The position numbers were made by a program, and so were the translations under genes. A stretch of 64,000 bases of DNA, taken from Trichoplusia ni. Lineage: Eukaryota > Arthropoda > Insecta > Lepidoptera > Noctuidae. The DNA is taken from NCBI RefSeq assembly GCF_003590095.1, contig NC_039492.1, positions 6,758,001 through 6,822,000 of the forward strand, in the 5' to 3' direction. Under the pieces are notes generated by a model that saw only the letters and a list, made by a program, of their open reading frames with translations, was not told the DNA's origin and did not search any database. How positions within the stretch are numbered: position 1 is the first letter of the stretch; every line of letters begins with the position of its first letter. Below are positions 34,797 to 45,454 of this stretch, one piece after another.

Positions 34797-36195
34797 TACT
34801 AGCTGTTGCCCGTTATTTCGTCATCGTGGCTATGATATATGTAATATGGATATAAGGTAGATTCTTTTACCTAATCAACCGGCCTTGCTTCCGGGCAACA
34901 ACAATTACGTTTTGTACTATTGACCTTTTCAATGACTACAGTAATATATGTCGAAGGAATTACCCAGTTTTTTTTTTCAAGGATTAGCGTTTAGCCATCT
35001 ATATCTTCCTCTTCGTCTATTCCATATTTTGGTAACACCGCGGAAAACCATTAAATATTTTTTTTACCTGTCTCTTTCCCACACGGACGACGACGTCGTG
35101 GACTAAGTTATTGGTAATATTCGATAAAAATATAATAATAATATTTATATTACCCACCTCGGTGCTAGTCGTTATCTCTCCATCGGAATAACGCATGACC
35201 AGAGGGCACATTAGTATGCTTTTTCAAACCTTGAGATATAAACAAAAAATGTATCTGATGGTATATGTAGGAGCTTACATCTGCAGGGCAGCTTGTGGCG
35301 AGCTGTTTGTGAGTAGCGACACAACGGAACCTGAATGCCCCAGGGGGTCACTCTTTATGGGGACTCCCAGCTCGTTCTTGCCTTAACTGGCTGGGGTGCT
35401 CAGGGGTGGAAGTGTCTAATCTATATTCATCTATATCTATACTAATATATAAAGCTAGAGTTTGTTTGTTTGAACGCACTAATCTCAGGAACTATTGGTT
35501 CAAATTGAAAATTTATTTTTGTGTTAATAGACCATTCATCGAGGCAGGTTTCAGGCTATATACCATCACGCTACGACTAATAGGAGCGAAGATACAATGG
35601 AAAATGTGGCAAAAACAGGGAAAATTATTCATCTTCGAGGGCTTCCGTTCATAAATTCCTAATTTATATCTTCTTACCACGCGGACGAAGTCGTGGGCAA
35701 CAGCTAGTGGCGTAATGAAGAGGAAACCCGCTCCGGGTCTGTGACCCGCGATGGTGAAATCAGTGTCGCACCTCTCTACAGCCTTAGCCTATCTCACTGA
35801 TGTTGCCTCTAACTGCCTGTCGTGGAGGTATAATGGGGGCCCATTTTTGAGACGGCGAGTTACCACCTGCCTATTTAATTCCATTTTTATGTGTTGAAAG
35901 GCAGCTGTTATAGTTTTCATAGCTTGTGAAGGAATCCATTCCATTTAACATCATTAACACCAATAGCCCTTATTAGTTATACACAATACAATTTGCAATA
36001 GTTTTATAGCTGCCTTGGGCCGCCCATGTTTGTTCTTTAATACAGCAGGGGTGGATTGCCCCTGGTTGATACCCCATCATTTTAGATTAAAGTTCTCAAC
36101 AAGGCCTTTACATGTTGCCATGTTGGACCTGTGTCCCCGTGCACGTCTTTAAAAACGACCGAGTCTCTGCACATGAAGTGATCCCGTGACAGAAA
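34797..36195. repeat. Composite interspersed repeat cluster
   Basis: The left edge is a reversed tail (CTAGCTGTTGCCCG at 34799, facing left). Next is non-coding repeat with GGGACTCCCAGCTCG near 35360. Then comes a complete-looking forward tail element from about 35440 to 35709, ending GTGGGCAACAGCTAG. Last is a block at 35710-36195 (GTCGTGGAGGTATAATGGGG ... GACCGAGTCTCTGCACATGA) that I recognise only as a recurrent moth repeat. The small ORFs inside (35195-35386, 35406-35654) are repeat sequence. From 34861 onward it is present a second time at 58075-59409. Confidence 0.65.
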
Positions 36196-36671
36196 AAAAG
36201 ATATATAGGTAAGATATATTAAAATAAAATATATTTTTTTTCAACACAAATCAGTAACTTCTTTACAGTATGTCCCTTAATATAGTGAAGATTATTTTTG
36301 TCTTAAGAATGTCAATACTGAAAAATTCCAAACATATATCTGTAACACGAGTCAAAAAAATTAATTAATATGTCACGTTAACTCAACAACTAAGTAAAAA
36401 GGTGATGATTCACGCGAAAATCTTCATATCGAAATTTTATCTCTTAGTATAAATCAATGAACTAAATCATTATAGTAAACAATAGCTATAGAGTGCAGTT
36501 TAAAAGACATCAGGAAAAAGAAAAAAAGCGACAAATATAAACAATGTTTTATGTAACATTTTAAATTATATTAAATATTGTAAGTGTACTATAATAACAA
36601 AATATGAAGAAAGCTCTCTAACAATAAGTAAAAGTATTAAAACTATTGTTGTTTTTTTATACAATAAATTG

Positions 36672-39600
36672 CTACTTATATCGTAAATCTGAGACCAAGG
36701 CTACATGGTCTGAGGGAAATACAACACTCGGCAAAGCTGTATGTAATTTTAATTCTTCGACACTTGGAAGTGGGACAACCTGTAATTAAGATAATAAGAA
36801 TTTATGAAAGGATATTGAAATGCCTATTATACCTATTGTATTATGAGGTTGTTTTATTTTTACCCAACATGAACAAATAATTGAATACTCTGTTCAATAA
36901 TTACCTGCTCAACTTCTAAGTTAGACTTGTCATAGTATATGTAATCTAAGCAATCTGCAAATTCGGCAGTGAAGTTTGTGTAAGGAGGTGTTCCACATGC
37001 ACTGCCCAGTGAAATGTTTTGTTGCAAACTCAGATCAAACACAGCTTCGTTTATATCTGTAGGAAAAAATTAAACGACGACGTATTTTCAGCTTTCCAAC
37101 TTATTGAATGCACAGATCATGTAGGTATGTGGTTTTTAACATGATGGGTCAAAAAACATAGGTCATGAAAAATCAAGTTGTTTAAAAATTAAGACTAAAA
37201 TTTGCGCGGGCTGGATCAAAGTGTCACAGAACGGAGTTTTGGAAGCATTTGGGGGAGGCCTTTTCCCAGAACTGGGACACAGTAGGCTAGATATAAAATA
37301 TATATAATATGTCAAATTATAAATATATTTACTTACTGGATTTCCAGTCAGGCAAATCGCTTGGTGATTTACCAGTTGTATATAGTTGATAGATGCCACA
37401 AGAAGGAACACTGTTAAAGTCACCACATAATATGACGCTTATCCTTTTCTTTGGATACTGAAATTAAAAATTTGCTTAATGCATATTATTAGGTAATAGA
37501 TTTTTACATTTCGGTATGATTTCTTTTTAATATCTTTGGCAGTACTATGTGATCACACAATACAACGAGCATGAAGACAACTTTCTTTTTTAATTACCAA
37601 CTTTATGATATTAGATAGTAATGATTACTATTTTTTTTTGTCCTACAAACATAAATTGTTCAGTTTCCAGGGAATCTCTATGTTGATTTTTCAATTTTCA
37701 TTTATAGACAAAAATATGTGAATGTTTTTTAATTGTCTAGACAGACGAGAAAAGCTTCTGTCACCGGCTTGTGCCACACGGCAGACAGAAGCTTTTTATT
37801 TTTTTGCCCATTCTTCATCCCTATTATCTCATGTTACATATCAACCAATAACTAGCGCTGTAATATCCCTTACCTTTGAAGCAAGTTTTTTTCGAATATC
37901 CATCAACCAATAGATCACTATACCTCCTTGAATAAGCCTTATGTGGTCTGCATCAGGATGAAAATACAAATGTGTGTTTCCTACTATTAAAACCTCATTT
38001 ACGTTGTCAATGGACTCTAGATATGTAGCACTAGCTACAGTTGATCTATCTAACAGTCTCGTAATAAGGGGTGTATTGTTCTTAATTTTTTCCCAAATAG
38101 GTTGGAGGCATGATTCAGTTTGTACAGCTTCGGAAAGGACAATTTTTTCTTCCCCAGCGCATCTAAAATGAAATTAGTGTAAAAGATATTAGAAAGGTTA
38201 GCAGGGTACACATAGGATGTGATAAAAAGGGTTGTGCATACTTAAATCTGTCTTTCCTGTAGAAACAAGCTAGACCTTCAGCAACTTCTTTTCCTTTCTT
38301 GTAAAATGAACTGCTGAGACCTTCAGATGCCAAAATTGGCTGCAAAAAGTGGTTGAATAACCTACAATCCACTTCTTGGAGACATATAATGTCGCTGTTA
38401 TATCCTGAAATATATATTGAAAAAAGTTTAAGTTAAATAATTTATCTAAGGAAATAAGATGTAAATACTAAGGTGTTAAATGAAATTGCATTTTCATAAA
38501 CAATCAGAGAGTACAGTACTTTCAAATTATTTAAAAATCTGTTGTATTAGGAAATAGGAATTATCTATGATATTAGTCATAGAAAAAAGTATATCTTACC
38601 TAGTAATTCTTTTAATATAAGTTGTTTTCTGTAATCAATGTGTAAAGCATAAGGAGGGCAGTAGGGGTGTAGCACTGTTCTGGTGTAATCAGAATCACAG
38701 TACAAATTGGCCAATATGTTGTATGTAACACATCTAAAGCTGTAAACAAACAACAACAGTAAAAATTGATTAATTTACTTCCAAAACAGGGCTAAAGAAA
38801 TCATTATTTCAAATTATTATTTGCTAGATTTATACAGAGTATTAAGTTTCTGTCATACCTTTTATTTTTTAATTTATCTCTTGTGAATTGATGTCTTGTT
38901 TCAAATGGACAGTTTCCAGGACCAGCTTCAATCACATTCTTAGATATTGCCTCAACTGCAGGACCAAATGTTGTACCATTTCCTAAAACAAGGATTAAAG
39001 TTTTCAACATACATTGTACTATCTGACGATGGTTTTGTCAAATGATGTTTGTGTTGTGAAATCATGCACAACAGAAAACTTTGGAAGAAAAAGAGGTTGG
39101 CCCCTTCCCAGCAAGTAATGTTTTTTTTTTAAATAGAGCCTATTTAAAAAAAAAACATTATCGTCTGAGATGATTGTCTTCTCTTTTTTCATGCGGAAAT
39201 TATAAGACAAATTACAGTGATTCATTGATTTTGTTCTATTCTACTGTTTGATTTTAGGTTTACTCAGACATATAGCATTTTTATTTGTATAGGCCAAATT
39301 GATATTTCATCAATGACAGATTTACTCATCTACGGTGCAGACAAGTTAACTATTATACTTGCCTGGTAGACATTCTAATTTCAATTTCAAGCCAATATCT
39401 TGTGCAGGTGGTGTATATATAAAGGTGTTGCCAGCCAAACCCCATTTGATGTGTCTATCGTTAAATTCATTTCCAAAATCATTTAGTACTGAACCTTTGT
39501 ACCAGGTAAATTTACATTTTTCATGTACAGCATATTGTAGTTCTAAATTTTCAGGATATACTGGAAAGCCAGCTAAAATGCTTTGAGGTAAGTTCATACT

Positions 39601-40028
39601 TACAACCCATGGTGAATTGAATATAACCTCATAGAGGTTATCACACATTTTTAATGTGACTGGCCCAGTTATCGAAAATAACTCATTACAAGTGCTGTTT
39701 TCATTAATAATACCATTATTAGAATCATAGAATTCAATATTAATATCTTCATTCTCCTCACTTGCCGACTTTTCTTTTTATTTCCTTTGCTCATAGCTTT
39801 TTGGATGTTAGTTTTTATGCGGGTTAGTAAAACTTGCAAACTTTCTGTAGGCTTTCTACTAAAGTTAAATTGCCTAACGGAACCTTTAATGTCTAATAAG
39901 AAGGAAATATCGACCTTATCTTCCTGTTTGATGTATCTAAAATAGCACTTGTTCATGTTGTTGAATTTTGATTTTGATATAACGGAAGAATAAAAACGGG
40001 TGGTTAAGTGATAAAATCGGAATAACAT
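36672..40028 (-). CDS. PDE12: 2',5'-phosphodiesterase 12 (copy 1), one frameshift
   Basis: Mitochondrial EEP-family (endonuclease/exonuclease/phosphatase) 2'-phosphodiesterase and deadenylase. It degrades 2-5A and trims poly(A) from mitochondrial RNA. Eight exons: 40028-39363, 38982-38859, 38739-38600, 38404-38242, 38162-37874, 37457-37337, 37056-36905 and 36779-36672. The product is about 587 aa after one base is restored in exon 1. Catalytic motifs: VTYNILANLY, DIICLQEVD (Glu), NTHLYFHP, LCGDFNSVPS and the final PSDHVALVSDL. The basic start MLFRFYHLTTRFYSSVISKS fits a presequence. Exon 1 has a single-base deletion near 39775 (one T fewer than copy 2). The first intron uses a GC donor (CAG|GCAAGT). 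The gene is divergent from Sec61-beta. Confidence 0.93.
37750..37796. repeat. Hairpin in a PDE12 intron
   Basis: AAAAGCTTCTGTC (37750-37762) pairs perfectly with 37784-37796 around a 21-base loop. It is repeated in copy 2 near 60964-61010. Confidence 0.5.
39117..39159. repeat. Perfect 20-bp hairpin in PDE12 intron 1
   Basis: AATG, a ten-T run and AAATAG, then a 3-base loop, then the exact inverse ending in ten A and CATT. The matching site in copy 2 (near 62331) has shorter homopolymers, so it is a weak spot for sequencing or replication. Confidence 0.6.
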
Positions 40029-40746
40029 AACCACTACATATACTTTTAACTACTTATCACAGATTTAGAGCATATTCAGTAAAATATTAAAACTCTCCCA
40101 AACCGTAGAGAGATTAATGAAAATATAACCTTTTAGTATTTATTGACAAGTAATGACAGGTCGTCAGTCGTGTCACGTGTGACCAACGAAGATAATACAT
40201 ATTAAAATTAATACAGATAATGAAAACCTACGTACAGGCTGATGATTGAAAAAACAAACAAATTGAGATAAAATCTCGAAATTACCTATGCCTGGATTTA
40301 TTTCGTTCCGCATAAATCAAATCACAAAAGTTTTATTTAAAAGATAATGTTTGTTTTCTAATTTATAAAAAAGTCCACAAATGTTTTTATAAAAAATTGA
40401 ACAAAGCCGTCACTTGGCTACCAATAAAATAAGTCATAAGCAGTTATATTTTGCGACTTTATGTATAAAATAAAATTCCAGTCAAATGTATGTTAAACAA
40501 TAAATATTTAAGGTTTTTTTATTATCGACTTTCATTTGTTCCTTGTTGCGATGAAATGAAAAAATACTGGTAACATTGTTTGACAACGTGTCAAGGCGAT
40601 TGTTCGCGTTGCACGATAGTTGCCAACACGGTTCACATCTCGTTCGACTTGCTCCACTTTATAATTTGTGCTGTTGAATTATAAAGCAAATTCATAATCA
40701 CTGCTTTTAGTTGGTGGTTGTTAATCAAAGAAAACATAATTCAAAT
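40029..40746. promoter_or_regulatory. Divergent promoter region, PDE12 / Sec61-beta
   Basis: 718 bases between the two start codons, with no ORF. It includes AT-rich stretches and an E-box-like GTCACGTGTGAC palindrome near 40172. The whole interval is repeated at 63240-63956. Confidence 0.5.
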
Positions 40747-41410
40747 ATGGTAAGTGTAATAATTATTAACTCATAGTGTTGTGTTTAGTTTTTTAATTAT
40801 TTGCATTGACTAAATTTACTTTTCCAATTTCAGCCTCCTTCTCCAAGCTCCACGAATGTAGGATCTGGTGGTCGTTCACCAAGCAAGGCGACTACCGCAC
40901 CAAGATCATCCAGCGGCAGCACAGTTCGTCAGCGAAAGTCCACAACAACCACTACTGCTGCGAGGAATCGCAGCACTGGCGCTGGATCAGGTGGAATGTG
41001 GCGTTTCTATACTGATGATTCTCCAGGCGTCAAAGTGTAAGTTATATTTATACTACACTCCCTCTCACACAGTTTTAGTTACATAGATGATAATATCTAT
41101 AGTGGATTCTCTTTTTTCATATGAAGGTGCACCTAACATATGCCATGCAAGAAAAGACTGTTGTGTTGACATAATATAAACATGATGTTTAGTAATTATT
41201 TTAAATAATCTCTTAGATAATGTTTTATCAAATTCACTATTTCTTACTTTGTGTTAAGTATTCTCTTCTAAATGTTATAAAATCAATACTATATTTATTG
41301 ATAAGTATTGTTTTTGTTTCAGAGGACCTGTTCCAGTTTTAGTCATGTCTCTACTCTTCATTGCATCAGTGTTCATGCTTCACATCTGGGGAAAATACAC
41401 AAGAGCGTAA
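40747..41410 (+). CDS. Sec61beta: Sec61-beta, translocon subunit
   Basis: Tail-anchored ER membrane subunit of the Sec61 protein-conducting channel. Three exons: 40747-40749 (the ATG only), 40834-41036 and 41323-41410, giving 97 aa. The N-terminal cytosolic half is Ser/Thr/Arg-rich (GGRSPSKATTAPRSSSG). It is followed by GMWRFYTDDSPGVKVGPVPV, the family signature just before the single C-terminal helix (LVMSLLFIASVFMLHIWGKY). Its length matches the family (about 96-100 aa). The first coding exon holds only the start codon. A second copy of exon 1 appears at 63957-63959 at the right edge. Confidence 0.96.
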
Positions 41411-42809
41411 ACAGAACCATATTTAATATTGTCTGTTATGAGTATGAGTGAAAGTACTATGTGAATGATATGGAGTTGGTGTTAAGATATGTTTTTTTAT
41501 TAAATTATGTAATTTAATCTTATTCTGCAGTAAAATAAGTTCTATACATTATAAACTGACTTTTTATTGAAATACTAGAAGCTATGGAAACTTTGAAAAA
41601 AACAAATATCTAGTAAAATTTTCCCATTTTAACTTTCTAACAGCAACTTTAAAAAGTCAAGCTATTAAAAGTTACACATTCATTATGATATTACACTGCT
41701 ACAATAAACATATTAAGTTCTTATACACAGTTGGATGTGAAGGGCTTATGTGGGCTATTAAAGGATGATGATGCACAGTTCATTCAGACAGAGTGAATAT
41801 GTCATAATGAGGAATTTTACCTAATAGCTGACCTAGATGTTAGACCTGAGTACCAGATACCTTTACACTGAATTAAACTAAAACCGGTAATAGCATCAGT
41901 GTAATGTTGACCTATGATTACACCCATTGATGTAATTAATTGAGTATTTGAAAAAAAGAATCAATTAAGTTTGGCAGGTAGATCAAAAAAAGTGTACCTA
42001 CCTATCAGATTCATATTTATTTAAATTATTAGTATCAAAAATAAAATATGGTAAAGTTCAAATCTGACGTTAGTTTACTCTATTTAGCGACAAGTGACGT
42101 TATATGTTTCAAACATACCCAATGAACTAAACTAGATATATTTAGTCAAATACCTTATTTAAATGAGGTAACTAACAAACCCCGCAAATATATTTTACTA
42201 GGAACATTATAACACATATCTACAGCAAATAGTTCCTTTTTTAAATTGTATTTTTGCAGCAAAATGTTGTATAAACTTAGAATTTTGATGTCTTTAAGAA
42301 ACAATCTTTTACTCTAGAAAGTACCTGGTTCTACTCTTAACAATAACATAGCCCTGACATCAAAGTATTGTATATTTTAATACCTGCGTGCTAGTGACTG
42401 TGCAGAAAAAAGTATTTTCAAGATATTTTTTCTATAAAACAAGGAACGAAAACTTTCATCAAGGTATGCAAATAAATTTACCACATATTAATATTATTCT
42501 GATTTAATACTTGAAATAAAACAAATTATAAATACATTGATTTTAATTTGATTGATATCCTATTTCTTAAAAATAATTACAAAAAATAGAAAATAATCTT
42601 ATACTTAAGACACATTAATTATAAAATGAGAAAAATATATGTACAATGTCAGCCTTATTTTGAATTTCAATAATATTGATTGGAGTCATGAATACTCTAT
42701 ATGAGTTTGGAGCTGCTGTTTAGCTGCTAGCAGCCCTAATGGTTAAATCTCATTAACGGCGGGAAATGACACGATTAAAAGCTGCAAATGAGACAACATT
42801 TAAAGCAAT
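41411..42809. other. Convergent intergenic region, Sec61-beta / fz
   Basis: The 3' UTRs of two convergent genes and AT-rich spacer. No exon, RNA gene or clear repeat was seen. Confidence 0.45.
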
Positions 42810-44939
42810 TCACACATATGCTTCAACCCTGCGCCCTTTAATTTTGTCGAAAAATTGACGCCAAGACACTAAAGTTTTACCAGACCAAATCCCAAAAGCT
42901 GGAAGTTATACCAACTATCATGGTCATTAAATATTTTATCATAAACATTTCAAATTTCGGTCGATCTGTTTCTCGGCGTGTGAAAGGACATGGGATTGAG
43001 TAAAGAGGTGTAGAACACATATCGCGATGCCAAGTCACCATCCAATCATCAAAACTAGCTTGTTCATAGAAGAGACAGGCTATCACTATTAAAGCAGGCA
43101 CTGTGTATAAAACTCCAAACACACCAATTCTTATCATCAGTTTCTCTAATTTATCTGTTTTAGTTCCATCATGTTTCATAACAGTCCTTATACGGAACAA
43201 TGAAACAAAGCCTGCCAGTAGGAATATGGTTCCAAGAACTAGGTAGACACATAGTGGTGCTAAGACGAATCCTCGAAGTGCTTCTGCATCCCACAGTCCA
43301 ACATAACAGACACCAGAGAGAACATCACCTGAAATGAAACAAAAACATATTATAGTTTACATAATTTCAAATAGAGAATATTTTCAGTTTGAAGTTGAAA
43401 GTTTTAATAAACTTTTAATGGAAGAAATTGGTGATTTATTGGGACTTTATGAGTTTGTCTTACTAGTAGCCTGGGACTTACTTTAATTTCATAACTTATT
43501 AATAGTTCTAGTTAATTAATTGTAAGACTATGTAGTTTTTACAAGAAAGAGTTGATGCTGCTCAGAAATACAAATGTGTTTATAAAATACAATGTAAATA
43601 CAATAAATACAAAAAGTTTAATAAAATAGGTAAAAAAAGTCTTAAAGTTGCTTATGTAAGGATTTTTACAAATTTAATTTTGTACTTCTGTATGCAACAT
43701 GGTATAAGAACACAGTTTTTACATTTTATCAGTAGGATTGGCTATAGTTAAAACTTACCATCCACTTTTCCCATGGCCAGTATTGATATTGTTTTGATAG
43801 CAGGCACAGCCCAGGCAGCTAAGTGAAAATATTGGGAATTTGCTTCAATGGCTTCATGTCCCCATTAAGACCAGCCGCCAAAAACCATGTTAGGGTTAAT
43901 ATGACCCACCAAATGCTTGAGGCCATGCTGAAGAAATACACAACCATAAAAAGTATTGTGCATGGTTCATGCTTTGTTCCTTGTGTTATAACTGATATGT
44001 TAGGTAATCTTGCCCCACTGATTGTTGAGGGGAATGGTCCCTGGCAGCTAACACTGTCTCCAGCGCTCCAACCCATAACATATGCCGCAGCCACCATGAG
44101 GTAACACACTGATAGAAAAATAATTGGTCTCTCTGGATACCTAAACCTGTCTGTATCTATGAGAAATGTTAATACTGTGAACAGGCAACTGACGGTACAC
44201 AATGTCGCCCAGATACCAATCCATAATCTTGCAAAATTCTTTTCATCTAAACTGAAAAACATACCACTACAAGGAGCACCACAGTCATGTTCAACCTTAT
44301 CTCCAACTTTAAGTGAGTACTCCAAGTCTAAGTTCTTAGGAACCTTAAATTGAACAGGACAAACAAATCCGTAATCTTTTGCTCCATGAAGCTTTGTTGG
44401 GTCTCTTTCATTAGTATTCTGAAATCCACCTTGGGAAGTTTAGTTTCAGTATGTTTTCGAGATTCATGAGTAATATTATTATCACCGACGCATATCACAT
44501 TTTCATCAGTTGCCACGGGGAACTTCGAGCACTCCAAGTGTTCAGGCCAATGAAATCCAAAGTTAATCATGAGCTCGTCACAATTTTGTCTAGCCGACTC
44601 ACATAAATGACGGCATGGAGGAATAGCTGTATCTAGTATTGTGCAAACTGGTGCGTATACTGAACACAAAAAGAATTTTAAATCCGGTGAACAGTTCACT
44701 TTAATCAGGGGAGTAAACTGGTGAACTTCTGGACCAGCGTCTTCTTGTTTTGCGTGATTCAGTAAATTAGGAAAGATTGTTTGATTATATCTTATTTGTT
44801 GACAAAACTGAATGGTAATCGGCTCACAGCGACCATGATGAGGTAATGTATCTCCTTGATAAACAGTAACACGTGAAGTTTCAATTGTTACAACAAAATA
44901 TAACAATAAAATAGCAAACGCAACCTCTGCTCTATCCAT
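42810..44939 (-). CDS. fz: Frizzled Wnt receptor, three single-base frameshifts
   Basis: Seven-pass Wnt and planar-polarity receptor. Two exons: 44939-43759 and 43328-42810. A signal peptide (AFAILLLYFVVTIE) precedes the cysteine-rich Frizzled domain (CEPITIQFCQQIRYNQTIFP, FFLCSVYAPVC, CRHLCESARQNCDELM). Then come DCGAPC, seven helices (FRYPERPIIFLSVCYL; WWVILTLTWFLAAGL; EALRGFVLAPLCVYLVLG), PCPFTRRETDRP, the Dishevelled-binding KTLVSW and a C-terminal AYV. Three indels break the frame: a missing T in the run at 44439-44441, a missing T at 43865-43866, and an extra C in 42891-42893. Correcting all three gives about 566 aa, normal for the fz/Fz1-7 group, with phases consistent. Conservation in all segments suggests sequence errors rather than a decayed gene. 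It is divergent from ANAPC5. Confidence 0.93.
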
Positions 44940-45454
44940 TATTATGGCTACCTCTTGTAAAACAATTAAACAAACAAAAATAATAACTTAAAACTGTAAA
45001 TATATCCCATCACAAATTATAAACGATTACAACTTTGTTTTCTTCATTTTCGCAAAAAGCGCGATTACTTAATAAAAACCACGAATAAAATTGTTTTCAC
45101 AACAACTTGCATTGTCCAGAACATGTCGAGGCGAACGACCAAAGATAAATATTTTTGGTAACCAGTTAGGGTTACCACTGCTACCGAACAGTAACTGGTA
45201 TATATTTTTTTAAAGTTAAACGGAAAGAGAGTTATAAATACTGGAGTTATGGAGTTATATTTTAACTGAATATTTTCTTACTTTTATGTATTTTTTAAAG
45301 CAATTGAGACCTTTTGAGTGCTACCATAATTCAATTATAGTAACACTAAATTACCTCAGCTCACAGCTGTATTACATGCAGCTTGTCAACTGTCACGGTT
45401 TCGAATCGATATTCGATAGTGTTTTGTGTTTTTATTGCTATAAATAATATTATA
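44940..45454. promoter_or_regulatory. Divergent promoter region, fz / ANAPC5
   Basis: 515 bases between the fz and ANAPC5 start codons. No coding content or repeat was noticed. It presumably holds both promoters and 5' UTRs. Confidence 0.5.

Noticed and set aside
43819..44325. Separate short receptor fragments rather than one fz gene
   Set aside because: The fragments abut, lie in order, and single-base corrections restore a continuous conserved protein.
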